Assembly: GCA_900318015.1 (NCBI GenBank)
Contig: ONJB01000015.1
Span: forward strand, 1 to 64,000
Source of the DNA: an uncultured Bacteroidales bacterium
Lineage (GTDB): Bacteria; Bacteroidota; Bacteroidia; Bacteroidales; UBA932
DNA length: 64,000 nt
Direction: 5' to 3'
Shown: piece by piece, positions 16,278-24,476 of the stretch
Layout of the letters: the number at the start of each line of letters is the position of its first letter
How positions within the stretch are numbered: the first letter of the stretch is position 1
The notes under the pieces: model-generated
What the model saw: the letters and a program-made list of their open reading frames with translations, nothing else
Databases searched by the model: none
What the model was told of the DNA's origin: nothing
Made by a program: the position numbers and the translations under genes

Positions 16278-16559
16278 ATGAAAAGAATCCTTACCGCTTT
16301 ATCAGCCTGCCTGATCCTCTTTGCCTGCAATCAGTCCAAGGAGCAGAAAGACATCGCCCTGGTCGGTGACGGTTCCGACTTCAATCCCACTGCCAAGGCC
16401 ATCTTCGGCGACCGCTTCGATGCTTTCATGGCCCTCTATTCCAACGACGACGCCAAGAAAGCCGCCCGCGTGAAGTCCATCCTCGACTATGCTGAGGCTA
16501 ACGGCCTGGACATCTCCTGCTACCAGGACTTCGGCTGGCCTGCGGTCAGCATCAAGTAA
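16278..16559 (+). CDS. Small putative lipoprotein (93 aa)
   Basis: Predicted lipoprotein with signal MKRILTALSACLILFAC and a lipobox cysteine at residue 17. The mature part of about 76 residues is helical in appearance (AKAIFGDRFDAFMALYSNDDAKKAARVKSI is spread over two likely helices) and ends GWPAVSIK. I recognise no family. The ATG at 16278 starts the signal peptide; longer frames would begin inside tRNA-Cys. No clear -7 box is seen between the tRNA terminator and the ATG, so expression may rely on read-through from the tRNA promoter. Confidence 0.65.
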   Translation: MKRILTALSACLILFACNQSKEQKDIALVGDGSDFNPTAKAIFGDRFDAFMALYSNDDAKKAARVKSILDYAEANGLDISCYQDFGWPAVSIK

Positions 16560-16576
16560 GGTAGCGTTCATATTAC

Positions 16577-16602
16577 AAAAAACCTCCCCTGGAGGGGAGG
16601 TT
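16577..16602 (-). terminator. Terminator of the minus-strand structured RNA / DIP1984 transcript
   Basis: Perfect 10-bp inverted repeat AACCTCCCCT / AGGGGAGGTT (16581-16602). Read on the minus strand it is followed by six T in total, a standard intrinsic terminator. There is no T-run on the plus strand. Confidence 0.8.
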
Positions 16603-16775
16603 GCCTGGGCAGTCGGCACTCGGTAGTGATAAGTACGCCTTAAACTGTACGCCTGTGCGTAGTGCTGAGCCGGACAATACCGAACAATGGAATGGCTCCG
16701 TTTCCCGATCACCTAAGTGACAGATGGACGTTTTAACCTCCCGTCCGGAGGTGTGCCCGCCCTGCCTCGGCCAAG
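16581..16775 (-). ncRNA. Candidate structured RNA (possibly 6S-like) ending at an intrinsic terminator
   Basis: About 195 nt without a coding frame between the DIP1984-like stop (16776) and a strong minus-strand terminator. Read on the minus strand, the two ends pair (GGGC and GGCAC near the 5' end with GTGCC and GCCC near the 3' end). A 6-bp hairpin ACCTCC/GGAGGT follows, then a short CAC/GTG hairpin and a GAGCC/GGCTC stem, and the heptamer GGCGTAC occurs twice. A long rod with internal bubbles resembles 6S RNA in general form, but I could not confirm a family. No -7 box is seen just upstream, so it may be processed from the DIP1984 mRNA or simply be its structured 3' UTR. Confidence 0.4.
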
Positions 16776-17228
16776 CTACTTGAGGTCGGTCGTCCAGTTT
16801 GCCTGCTGGAGCTTGGAATCCAGGACCCGCAGGTCCCGGGACAGGTAATCGACCTTCTTCTGGAGGGCGTTCACGTCGATGGTGCGGACGAACTTGATCT
16901 CGTTGCGGGAATACCGGTCATTCCGGACATTGGTGGCGTCCAAGGTGGCGCGGAGGGCGGCGAGATGCATGGACAGGACGTCCTTCTCGGCGATGATCTC
17001 CGTCAGCGTCTTCCCCTCCCAAACCGTCTCCTGATTGGTCCGGTTAATGCTCACGATCAGGTCTTTCAATTGCTTCAGGGCCGCTTCCAGTTCCCTGAAC
17101 AGGTCTTCCGGCTTCTCCGCCGGCTGGTCGCCCTCCTGGACCTTGACGTTGTTGGAGAGACGTTCCCGGAGTTGGGCGATCCGTCGCTGCAGGTCCGCCC
17201 GCTGGTTCAATGCTTCTGCTAGTTTCAT
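16776..17228 (-). CDS. DIP1984/septicolysin-like family protein
   Basis: Cytoplasmic protein of 150 residues of a family named after DIP1984 and formerly labelled septicolysin-like; its biochemical role is unknown. It is almost wholly helical with heptad-like spacing: MKLAEALNQRADLQRRIAQL at the N-terminus, then LFRELEAALKQLKDLIVSINRTN, TLTEIIAEKDVL and KKVDYLSRDLRVLDSKLQ. The SINRTN and YSRNEIKFV stretches are the family-typical parts. It lies six bases after the GNAT gene in a two-gene operon, followed by the structured RNA region. Confidence 0.85.
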   Translation of the reverse strand: MKLAEALNQRADLQRRIAQLRERLSNNVKVQEGDQPAEKPEDLFRELEAALKQLKDLIVSINRTNQETVWEGKTLTEIIAEKDVLSMHLAALRATLDATNVRNDRYSRNEIKFVRTIDVNALQKKVDYLSRDLRVLDSKLQQANWTTDLK

Positions 17229-17234
17229 ATCCCT

Positions 17235-17684
17235 TTAATTTGATTCTTTCCAAGTCATCTTGATGTGCGGGATGCCGTCGAGCAGGAAAGGCTCGGAGGA
17301 CTGGCGGAAACCGACCTGCTCGTAGAAGCCTTTCGCGTATTCCTGGGCCTCGATGTCGATGACCTTTGCTCCGAAGCATTCCCGGGCCGCCGCGATGCCT
17401 TCCCGCATGATTCTCTTGCCGTATCCCTTTCCGCGCTCGGTGGTGATCACGCGTCCGATGGAAATCTCCTGCATGTGCGTCCCGGCAGGGCAGACCCGGC
17501 ACAGGGCGACGACCTTGTCCTCTTCCGTGAGCCACAGGTGGATGGACGCCTGGTCATCCCCGTCCATGTCCTGGTAGACGCAGTCCTGCTCGACGACGAA
17601 AACCTCGCTGCGGACCCGCAGGAGTTCGTAGAGCTCGTCCACCGTCAGTTCGGGAAACGTTTTCTTATGGAGTACGACAGCCAC
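17235..17684 (-). CDS. elaA: GNAT family N-acetyltransferase (ElaA-like)
   Basis: Acetyl-CoA-dependent N-acetyltransferase of 149 residues. ElaA features are VRSEVFVVEQDCVYQDMDG near the N-terminus, the strand IGRVITTERGKGYGKRIM with the acetyl-CoA binding RGKGYG loop, and the C-terminal YAKGFYEQVGF. The substrate is unknown. The start is GTG at 17682-17684. The -7 box TATCTTTG (complement of 17690-17697) ends five bases upstream, so the mRNA is probably leaderless. DIP1984 follows six bases downstream. Confidence 0.9.
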   Translation of the reverse strand: MAVVLHKKTFPELTVDELYELLRVRSEVFVVEQDCVYQDMDGDDQASIHLWLTEEDKVVALCRVCPAGTHMQEISIGRVITTERGKGYGKRIMREGIAAARECFGAKVIDIEAQEYAKGFYEQVGFRQSSEPFLLDGIPHIKMTWKESN

Positions 17685-17689
17685 AACCT

Positions 17690-17726
17690 CAAAGATAAGG
17701 ATTAATTCTTTTTTTTCGTACCTTTG
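17690..17726. promoter_or_regulatory. Divergent promoter pair GNAT / TonB-dependent receptor
   Basis: TATCTTTG on the minus strand (17690-17697) and TACCTTTG on the plus strand (17719-17726), 21 bp apart. Start codons follow 5 and 8 bases after the boxes. Confidence 0.75.
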
Positions 17727-17734
17727 TCGTCATT

Positions 17735-19771
17735 ATGCCCTGGAAAAGGCACATATTTGCCGCCCGTCTGCTGTCGGTCATCCTGCCGATGGTGTTCCTC
17801 TCCTTTCCGGAAGCGGCGGCGCAGGAGATCCATCCGGACTCCTCGGACGTGTTTTACAAGCACCTGGAGCTCGAGGAAACCGTGGTCACGGGTCTGGCCG
17901 GTGACACGAAAATGAAAGAAATGCCGGCCCCGGTCTCGGTGGTCCGTCCGGCCGATCTGGCCGCCCGCGCAGGGGGAAACATCATCAGCGCCATCGCCGC
18001 GGAGCCCGGCGTGAGCGAGATCACCACCGGCGGGGGCATCTCCAAGCCCGTCATCCGCGGCATGGGCTTCAACCGGGTCGTTGTGGTCAGCGACGGCCTC
18101 CGTCAGGAGGGACAGCAGTGGGGGGACGAGCACGGCATCGAAGTGGACGGTGCCGGGGTCCACTCCGTCGAAATCCTCAAGGGACCCGCGTCCCTGATGT
18201 ATGGCTCGGACGCCCTGGCCGGCATCCTCATCTTCCATCCGGAACCCGTCAGGGCCCCCGGCGAAATCGGCGGAACCCTCTCTTCCGAATATCAGACGAA
18301 CAACGGCCTCGCGACCTATTCCCTGGCCGCGGACGGCAACCTGGGGGGCTGGATCTGGAACGGCCGTTTCTCGGACAAGTATGTCCATGCCTACCGGAAT
18401 GCCGCCAACGGGCCGGTGGCCAACTCTGGATACCGGCAGCGGGCCGCCTCGGCCATGCTGGGCCGGAATGCCTCTTGGGGCTATTCGCGGCTCCGTTTCA
18501 GTTACTTCCACCTGACCCCGGGTATGATCGAAGGGGAGGGGGCGAATTTTGGCTACACGCCCGTCTTGCCATTCCAGCAAGTACGGCATTATAAAGTCGT
18601 TTCGGACAATACGTTCCATGCCGGTTCCGGGAACGTGAAGCTCCTGCTCGGCTGGCAACAGAACCGCCGGCAGGAATTCGAGGAGGAACCCGACGAGCCG
18701 GGTCTGGATTTCCGGCTCAACACCCTGAACTACGACCTCCGTTGGCAGGGAACCTTGGGCGAAGACTGGAAAACAGCTTTCGGCGTGGCCGGCATGGCCC
18801 AGCAGAGCGACAATCTGGGCGACGAGTACCTGATTCCGTCCTATGGCCTTCTGGATGCCGGTCTCTTTGCGACGACCTCCAAGCCTCTCGGCGCATGGAC
18901 GCTGTCGGGGGGTGTCCGGGCCGATGTCCGCTGGCTGCGGAGCGATGCGCTGGCAGGCCGGTTCGAGGCCTTCAACCGGCATTTCCCGGGCGTCAGCGCG
19001 AGCCTGGGCGCTGTCAGGCCCCTGGGTGACCATCTCACGTTCCGCGCCAACCTGGCCCGCGGTTTCCGGGCTCCGAATCTGGCCGAACTGGGCTCCAACG
19101 GCGAGCACGAAGGAACCTTCCGTTACGAGGTAGGAAACAAGGACCTGAAGCCCGAATACAGCCTGCAGGGGGATATCGGCCTGGATTTCAATGCCAAGCA
19201 TGTGTCGGTCCAGGCGGCCCTGTTCGCGAGCCGCATCGACAACTATATCTTCTCCGCCAGGAACGGTGCCCTCTCCGACGAAGGACTGCCGGTGTATGTG
19301 TTCCAGAGCGGTCTCGCGCATCTGCACGGGGGAGAAATCGGCTTCGACGTGCATCCCATCCACTCCCTGCACTTGAGCAGCGCCTTTTCCTGCGTTTTCG
19401 CCCGCGAGGCAGGCGGGGACAATCTGCCGTTGATTCCTGCGCCGCGCCTGTTCTCGGAAATCAAGTGGGAGATCTCGCACGACGGCCAGCTTTTCAACAA
19501 CTCCTTCCTCTCCCTGAATGTGGACTGGACCCTGCGTCAAGATCGTTTCTATGGGAAAGACGCGACGGAAACGGCTACACCGGGATATGTCCTTCTCGGC
19601 GCATCGGCCGGAACGGACGTGGTAATCCGGGGGAAGAAAAGGATGTCCCTGTACCTGATCGGCACCAATCTGACCGACGCCGTTTATGTGCCGCATCTGA
19701 GCCGGCTCAAGGACATCGGCATCTACAACATGGGGCGGAACGTCGCCCTCAAGCTGGAGATCCCGTTCTGA
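17735..19771 (+). CDS. TonB-dependent receptor (outer membrane)
   Basis: Outer-membrane active transporter of 678 residues. A signal peptide of about 29 residues is followed by a short linker and the TonB box-like LEETVVTGLA. The plug domain has SVVRPADLAARAG, PVIRGMGFNRVVVVSDG and VEILKGPASLMYGSDALAG. A 22-strand-type barrel follows with NLARGFRAPNLAELGSNGEHEGTFRY, YEVGNKDLKPEYS and a C-terminal aromatic ending EIPF. No carboxypeptidase-like N-terminal extension or SusD partner is present. The GEH...E region and the small plug look more like metal or haem receptors than glycan receptors, but the substrate is not determined. The stop is one base from the convergent second receptor. Confidence 0.92.
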   Translation: MPWKRHIFAARLLSVILPMVFLSFPEAAAQEIHPDSSDVFYKHLELEETVVTGLAGDTKMKEMPAPVSVVRPADLAARAGGNIISAIAAEPGVSEITTGGGISKPVIRGMGFNRVVVVSDGLRQEGQQWGDEHGIEVDGAGVHSVEILKGPASLMYGSDALAGILIFHPEPVRAPGEIGGTLSSEYQTNNGLATYSLAADGNLGGWIWNGRFSDKYVHAYRNAANGPVANSGYRQRAASAMLGRNASWGYSRLRFSYFHLTPGMIEGEGANFGYTPVLPFQQVRHYKVVSDNTFHAGSGNVKLLLGWQQNRRQEFEEEPDEPGLDFRLNTLNYDLRWQGTLGEDWKTAFGVAGMAQQSDNLGDEYLIPSYGLLDAGLFATTSKPLGAWTLSGGVRADVRWLRSDALAGRFEAFNRHFPGVSASLGAVRPLGDHLTFRANLARGFRAPNLAELGSNGEHEGTFRYEVGNKDLKPEYSLQGDIGLDFNAKHVSVQAALFASRIDNYIFSARNGALSDEGLPVYVFQSGLAHLHGGEIGFDVHPIHSLHLSSAFSCVFAREAGGDNLPLIPAPRLFSEIKWEISHDGQLFNNSFLSLNVDWTLRQDRFYGKDATETATPGYVLLGASAGTDVVIRGKKRMSLYLIGTNLTDAVYVPHLSRLKDIGIYNMGRNVALKLEIPF

Positions 19772-19772
19772 T

Positions 19773-21686
19773 TCAGTAGGGCAGCTTGCAGGAAACCCCG
19801 ACGATCAGCCACAGGCCCGGCTGGGGGATGTCCCCGAAATCGTACCAGGTCCGGTTCAGCAGGTTGTTGGCCCGGAGATAGAGATTCAGTCGCGGGAAAT
19901 CGTAGCCGACTTTGGCATCTAGGAGGGAATAGGGTTTCAGGAGTTCAGAACCGGTGTTCCGGTCCACATAGCGCCAGGAAAGGTCCAGGACCAGCTTGTC
20001 CCAGAAGCGGAAATCGGCCTGCGCAACCACCTTGTTCCGGATGTATTCCAGGGAATAGATGGAGCGGAGGTTCGCTTCCAGCGCCTTGTCCTGGGACTGG
20101 TGGCTGTAGCCGAGGCTCAGGGAGCGGAAAAAGAAACCGGGCCTCCCCAACATGTCCGGCCAGGACATCCGGAGCGATACTTCCTGACCGAGCGTGTTCA
20201 GCCGCGTATGGTTCACGGACGTCCAGGGCGCGTCATCCCCGGCGGAAGTGTCCATGATCCAGTCGATCAAGTCGTAACCCCGGTTGTAGTACACGGTGGC
20301 GGTGGCCCGGACGCCCCGGCCGAGGAATTTCAGGCCACCCTCCAGGGCGCGCAGTTTCTCGGCCTTCAGGTTGGGGTCCGCCAGGTGACCGCCCACGGAG
20401 TAGTACAGCTCCGTAAAGGTCGGCATCCGGTAGGACGTATTGTAGGAGGCATAGAGCCGCACGGCATCGGTAATCCGGAAATTGGCATCGATGCCCGGGA
20501 ACAGCCGGATTCCCTCCTTGTTTCCCGTGTTATAGACCGTCGTAAGACCGGCCGATGCGGACAGCCGCCCCAGGACGACATGATGTTCCAGGAACAGGTT
20601 GAAAGCCGTCCGGTCCAGGCCGCAGGCATAGACCCCCCGGGGCTCGGCCAGTTTCTCGCCGAGGTTCGTGCTGATGATCCGCTCGTGCCGGGCCTCGGCG
20701 CCGAAAGCCGTCTGTCCCAGGCGGCTCTCGACCCGGAAGTTCAGGTTCGCGCCGAAGACGTCGGTCTTGTGGTAGTTGAACGGATACTTGTCCGGGGCGC
20801 CGCGGAACAGCTCGAAACGGTCTTCGCCATGGTTCCAGTACAGGGCCGGGGTGAAGTGCAGGGCGCCTTTCCCTTCCGACTTGACGGAAGCGAAGGTCTT
20901 CAGCGTGTGCTCGAACTGGTCGTCGAACTTGGCGCTGTAGAAGGTGCTGGAGCCGAAATCTTTGTTGCTTACGCCGGCCTGCCAGCGGAGGTCTCGGCGC
21001 CCGAAGTCATGCGCGCCGTGCCAGAAGGCCTTGATGGCGCTAAAGTCGCTGTTCAGCCCACCGGCAGCATTCCGGCTGTAGCCGTCACTGCGCTGATACC
21101 CGGCCGAAATGCCGTTGAAACCGCCCCGGTGCTTGATTTCGGCCGATGCCGTGGCGCCCAGGGATCGGAAGGAACCGCCTTCCACGCTGGCGGTCACGGC
21201 GTTCTCCGGAGCCTTCCGCGTAACGATGTTGATGGCGCCCAGCAGGGACGAGGTGCCATAGACCCGCGCGGCGGGTCCTTCCAGGACCTCGATGCGCTCA
21301 ATGTCGCAGAGGTTCACCGGAAAGTCGAAGGAGTTGTGCCCCGTCTGCGGGTCGGTGATGTTGATCCCGTCCAGCAGGACGGCGACCTGGTTGTAGGTGC
21401 CGCCTCGGATGCTGATGTCCGTCTGCATGCCCATGGCGCCCCGCTGGCGCACATCGACGCCCAGGGCGTATTTGAGGAGGTCATTGACCGTCTCGGCCGG
21501 GGCAGAGGCGATGGTCATGCTGTCCAGGAGAGTGACAATGCGGGCGGTACTATGCAGGGCCACGGGCACGCGGGTCGCCGTGACGGTGATGCTGTCGATG
21601 GATTCGTGGCGGGATTGGGCGGAAGCAGTCCCGGCGGAAAGGCCTGCCACGAGGCAGGATAAGGTTAAGATGGTTCTTCTCTTCAT
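19773..21686 (-). CDS. TonB-dependent receptor, BtuB-like
   Basis: Outer-membrane receptor of 637 residues. The signal peptide ends near ASAQ, then comes the TonB box-like DSITVTATR, as in BtuB. The plug has DLLKYALGVDVRQRGAMGMQ, ISIRGGTYNQVAVLLDGINI and IERIEVLEGPAARVYGTSSLLGAINIV. The barrel contains SYNTSYRMPTFTELYYSVGG, NLKAEKL and the NNLLNRTWYDFGDIPQPG end with terminal aromatic Tyr. The BtuB likeness suggests a cobalamin or metal-complex substrate, but no cobalamin riboswitch fits in the five-base leader. The ATG at 21684-21686 starts the signal peptide just after the promoter box. Confidence 0.92.
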   Translation of the reverse strand: MKRRTILTLSCLVAGLSAGTASAQSRHESIDSITVTATRVPVALHSTARIVTLLDSMTIASAPAETVNDLLKYALGVDVRQRGAMGMQTDISIRGGTYNQVAVLLDGINITDPQTGHNSFDFPVNLCDIERIEVLEGPAARVYGTSSLLGAINIVTRKAPENAVTASVEGGSFRSLGATASAEIKHRGGFNGISAGYQRSDGYSRNAAGGLNSDFSAIKAFWHGAHDFGRRDLRWQAGVSNKDFGSSTFYSAKFDDQFEHTLKTFASVKSEGKGALHFTPALYWNHGEDRFELFRGAPDKYPFNYHKTDVFGANLNFRVESRLGQTAFGAEARHERIISTNLGEKLAEPRGVYACGLDRTAFNLFLEHHVVLGRLSASAGLTTVYNTGNKEGIRLFPGIDANFRITDAVRLYASYNTSYRMPTFTELYYSVGGHLADPNLKAEKLRALEGGLKFLGRGVRATATVYYNRGYDLIDWIMDTSAGDDAPWTSVNHTRLNTLGQEVSLRMSWPDMLGRPGFFFRSLSLGYSHQSQDKALEANLRSIYSLEYIRNKVVAQADFRFWDKLVLDLSWRYVDRNTGSELLKPYSLLDAKVGYDFPRLNLYLRANNLLNRTWYDFGDIPQPGLWLIVGVSCKLPY

Positions 21687-21695
21687 TTCGGAGAC

Positions 21696-21725
21696 CAAAG
21701 GTAGTAAATAAAAACCGTATCTTTG
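21696..21725. promoter_or_regulatory. Divergent promoter pair BtuB-like receptor / CDF transporter
   Basis: TACCTTTG on the minus strand (21696-21703) and TATCTTTG on the plus strand (21718-21725), 14 bp apart. The plus box ends four bases before the ATG of the CDF gene. Confidence 0.75.
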
Positions 21726-21729
21726 CAAC

Positions 21730-22833
21730 ATGAACCGTAGCGCGCAAATCATCCGGACCAGCATCGTGGGCATCGTCACGAATGTCCTGCTGGCCGCCTT
21801 CAAGGCCCTTGTGGGCTTCCTTTCCAGCAGCATCGCCATCGTGATGGATGCTGTCAACAACCTCAGTGATGCGCTTTCCAGCGTCATCACCATCATCGGC
21901 ACGAAGCTTTCGCTGCGTCCTGCGGACCGCAAGCATCCGTTCGGCTACGGGCGGGTGGAGTACTTCAGCGCCATCCTCATCGCCGTCATCGTCCTTTCGG
22001 CCGGACTCACCTCCCTGATCGAGTCCGTCAAGAAGATCATCGAACCGACCGAGCCCAGCTATACGACCACGACCCTCGTCGTGATCGTCGTGGCCATCGT
22101 CGTCAAGCTTCTGCTGGGATGGTATGTGAAGCGGCAGGGGACCCGGCTGAAGAGCGACGCGCTGACCGCCTCCGGGTCCGACGCGCTCTTCGATGCCGTC
22201 ATCACGCTCGCGACGCTCGTTTCGGCCGGGGTGATGCTCCTCTGGGGGGTCTCGCTGGATGGCATCTTGGGCACGCTGATATCGGCCGTCATCATCAAGG
22301 CGGGTATCGAGATGCTGGCCTCCCCGGTAGGGGAACTGCTGGGATCGCGCGTGTCTCCGGAACTGGTTGCTGAAATCAAGAAAGAAGTCATGGCCTATGA
22401 CGAGGTCCATGGCGTCTATGACATCATCCTGCACAACTACGGTCCCGAAGTGATGATCGGCTCGCTCCACGTGAGCGTGGACGACACTTTGACGGCCCAG
22501 GACATACATGAGCTCTCCCGCAAGATCTCCCTCCAGATGTACCGGGACCATGCCATCGTCATGACCGTCGGCGTCTATGCCGTCGCCACGGGCGAGAACC
22601 AGCGCGCGGAAATCCAGTCCCTGGTGCTGCGGACACTCACCGCCCGCAAGGACCTGGACCAGATCCACGGCTTCTTCTATGACGAGAAAGCGAACCTGGT
22701 GACCGTCGACGTGGTCCCGGACCTGTCGGTCCACGATGAGCCGGCGCTGTGTCAGGAAATCACCCGGGAACTGACCGCCCTCCTCCCCGGAAAAACGGTC
22801 CTTGTCACGGTCGACCACAACTATAGCGAATAG
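21730..22833 (+). CDS. Cation diffusion facilitator family transporter
   Basis: Inner-membrane exporter of divalent metal ions, usually zinc, iron or manganese, in exchange for protons. The 367-residue protein has six likely membrane helices in the first 200 residues. Metal-site acidic residues are visible in MDAVNNLSDALSS (helix 2) and SGSDALFDAVITL (helix 5), and HPFGYGRVEYF lies between. A C-terminal cytoplasmic ferredoxin-like domain follows (HGVYDIILHNYGPEVMIGSLHVSVD), and it extends longer than usual with a second similar block to the end. The -7 box ends four bases before ATG, so a leaderless transcript is expected. A strong hairpin follows the stop. Confidence 0.94.
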   Translation: MNRSAQIIRTSIVGIVTNVLLAAFKALVGFLSSSIAIVMDAVNNLSDALSSVITIIGTKLSLRPADRKHPFGYGRVEYFSAILIAVIVLSAGLTSLIESVKKIIEPTEPSYTTTTLVVIVVAIVVKLLLGWYVKRQGTRLKSDALTASGSDALFDAVITLATLVSAGVMLLWGVSLDGILGTLISAVIIKAGIEMLASPVGELLGSRVSPELVAEIKKEVMAYDEVHGVYDIILHNYGPEVMIGSLHVSVDDTLTAQDIHELSRKISLQMYRDHAIVMTVGVYAVATGENQRAEIQSLVLRTLTARKDLDQIHGFFYDEKANLVTVDVVPDLSVHDEPALCQEITRELTALLPGKTVLVTVDHNYSE

Positions 22834-22852
22834 CCCTCCCAATTCCCTGTAC

Positions 22853-22881
22853 AACCCTTTTTTCGTCCGGAAAAAAGGGTT
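22853..22881 (+). terminator. Hairpin after the CDF gene abutting the fprA promoter
   Basis: Perfect 11-bp inverted repeat: AACCCTTTTTT (22853-22863) and AAAAAAGGGTT (22871-22881) with a 7-nt loop. Its last base is the first base of the fprA -7 box. It probably ends CDF transcription, although there is no long T-run after it on the plus strand. Confidence 0.6.
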
Positions 22882-22888
22882 ATATTTG
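22881..22888 (+). promoter_or_regulatory. fprA promoter (-7 box)
   Basis: TATATTTG, 19 bp before the fprA ATG at 22908. It shares a base with the upstream hairpin, and it rules out the in-frame ATG at 22890 as start. Confidence 0.75.
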
Positions 22889-22907
22889 TGTGATAAATCG
22901 CAAAGTC

Positions 22908-24086
22908 ATGATCAAGAGCATTTCTCCCGAAATCCAGTACATCGGTGTCGACGATGTGGACCTCGACCTGTTTGAAAGCCAGTATGTCGTCCCCGAGGGG
23001 ATGGCGTACAATTCCTATGTCATCCTGGACGAAAAAGTGGCCGTGATGGATACGGTCGATGCCCGGAAGGGAGCGGAGTGGCTGGCGAACCTGGAACAGG
23101 CCCTGAACGGCCGGAAGCCCGACTACCTGGTGGTCCATCACATGGAACCGGACCACTCCGGATCCATCTTGGAAATCACCCGGAAGTATCCGGACATCCG
23201 GATTGTCGCCACGGCGAAGGCGCTCGTCTTCCTGGGACAGTTCTTCGATGGGGAGACGTTCAACACGCTGGCCGTCCAGGAAGGGGATACCCTGGAACTC
23301 GGCGCCCATACGCTACGGTTCATCATGGCCCCGATGGTGCATTGGCCGGAAGTGATGGTGAGCTTCGATAGCAAGGACAAGGTCCTCTTCGCGGCCGATG
23401 CGTTCGGCAAGTTCGGCGCCCTGTCCAAGTGCGGCTATTTCGGGGAAGAGGATGACGACTGGGCCTGCGAGGCCCGCCGCTATTACTTCAATATCTGCGG
23501 CAAGTACGGCGCTCCCGTGCAGGTGCTCCTCAAGAAGGTCCTGCCGCTCGCGCCGGCGGTCATCGCCCCGCTCCACGGCCCCATCCTCCGCGAGAACCTC
23601 GCCGAATATATCGACCTGTATCAGACCTGGAGCACGTATGGCGTGGAGACGGAAGGCGTCTTTGTCGCCTGCGCTTCCATCCACGGTGGTACGATGGTTG
23701 CAGCAGAGAAACTCAGAGAGATTCTGCTGGCCAAGGGCTGCCCGAAGGTGGCGCTTGCGGACCTGACCCGCGACGACCAGGCCGAGGCGGTGGAGGATGC
23801 GTTCCGCTACGGGAAGATGGTGCTTTGCGCCGCTTCCTACGACGGCGGCCTGTTCTCCCCGGCTTACAACTTCATCCACACCCTGCAGATGAAGTCCTGG
23901 CAGAAAAAGAAGGTCGCCTTGGTGGAGAACGGAACCTGGGCCCCGACGGCCGGAAAGGTGATGAAGGAGCTGTTCGGCGCCATGAAGGAGGTGGAGATCG
24001 TGGGCGAGACCGTCACCCTCCGCAGCCGGATGAAGGACAGCGACCTTCCTGCCCTGGAAGCCCTTGCCGATGCGATCCTCAAGTAA
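22908..24086 (+). CDS. fprA: FprA family A-type flavoprotein (flavodiiron protein)
   Basis: Cytoplasmic oxygen or nitric-oxide reductase of anaerobes. The N-terminal metallo-beta-lactamase-like domain carries the diiron ligands in HHMEPDHSGS, near APMVHWPEVM and FAADAFG, and in PLHGPILRE. The C-terminal flavodoxin-like FMN domain begins at about residue 250 with FVACASIHGGTMVAAEKL and ends with LVENGTWAPTAGKVM. Length 392 matches the family. The electron donor would be a rubredoxin or NADH:rubredoxin reductase, not encoded here. Together with rubrerythrin it indicates an oxygen-defence set of a strict anaerobe. Two lipoprotein genes follow closely. Confidence 0.96.
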   Translation: MIKSISPEIQYIGVDDVDLDLFESQYVVPEGMAYNSYVILDEKVAVMDTVDARKGAEWLANLEQALNGRKPDYLVVHHMEPDHSGSILEITRKYPDIRIVATAKALVFLGQFFDGETFNTLAVQEGDTLELGAHTLRFIMAPMVHWPEVMVSFDSKDKVLFAADAFGKFGALSKCGYFGEEDDDWACEARRYYFNICGKYGAPVQVLLKKVLPLAPAVIAPLHGPILRENLAEYIDLYQTWSTYGVETEGVFVACASIHGGTMVAAEKLREILLAKGCPKVALADLTRDDQAEAVEDAFRYGKMVLCAASYDGGLFSPAYNFIHTLQMKSWQKKKVALVENGTWAPTAGKVMKELFGAMKEVEIVGETVTLRSRMKDSDLPALEALADAILK

Positions 24087-24095
24087 TAGAACGAT

Positions 24096-24476
24096 ATGAA
24101 ACCCTTCCGCCTGGCTTTTTTCGCCCTCGCCGCCGCCGTCGTTTTCGGCAGCTGCGCGGGCCGTTCCGTCCAGCAAGTCAGCCTGCTTCCCGACGTGCAG
24201 AAGATCGGCAACCTCGAAGGCAGCTACTCGATGAAGTTCACCTCGGACGGGGAAACCCGGTACGCGACGGCCTCCGTGAAGAAGGTGGCTGAACGCCAGT
24301 ACCAGATTGCCCGGGTGACGGTGTACGGCCCCACGGTCTATTCCTTCATCGTCGCGGAGGACGGCACCGTCTCTTCCGACGAACTGGGTACCGGAAGCAT
24401 CTCCTACCGTTCCGACCTCAAACTCACGACCATCCGGTTCGAAAAGACGAATTTCCTATGCGAGCTCTCCCGATAA
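24096..24476 (+). CDS. Putative lipoprotein (126 aa)
   Basis: Predicted lipoprotein with a signal ending in VVFGSC (lipid cysteine near residue 20). The mature domain of about 105 residues is strand-rich (GSYSMKFTSDGETRYATASVKKV, QYQIARVTVYGPTVYSFIVAEDG), which suggests a small beta-barrel or sandwich. No family is recognised. The ATG is nine bases after the fprA stop, and the 3' end overlaps the next gene by 19 bp, so it is part of the fprA operon. Confidence 0.75.
   Translation: MKPFRLAFFALAAAVVFGSCAGRSVQQVSLLPDVQKIGNLEGSYSMKFTSDGETRYATASVKKVAERQYQIARVTVYGPTVYSFIVAEDGTVSSDELGTGSISYRSDLKLTTIRFEKTNFLCELSR

Noticed and set aside
17702-19696. A 664-codon minus-strand frame opposite the TonB-dependent receptor
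   Set aside because: The sense strand has a complete receptor with plug and barrel motifs; the antisense product is rich in Arg/Gly/Pro without domains, as expected for a shadow frame.
21686-21730. Cobalamin riboswitch upstream of the BtuB-like receptor
   Set aside because: The promoter box ends nine bases before the ATG, leaving no space for a riboswitch of about 200 nt.
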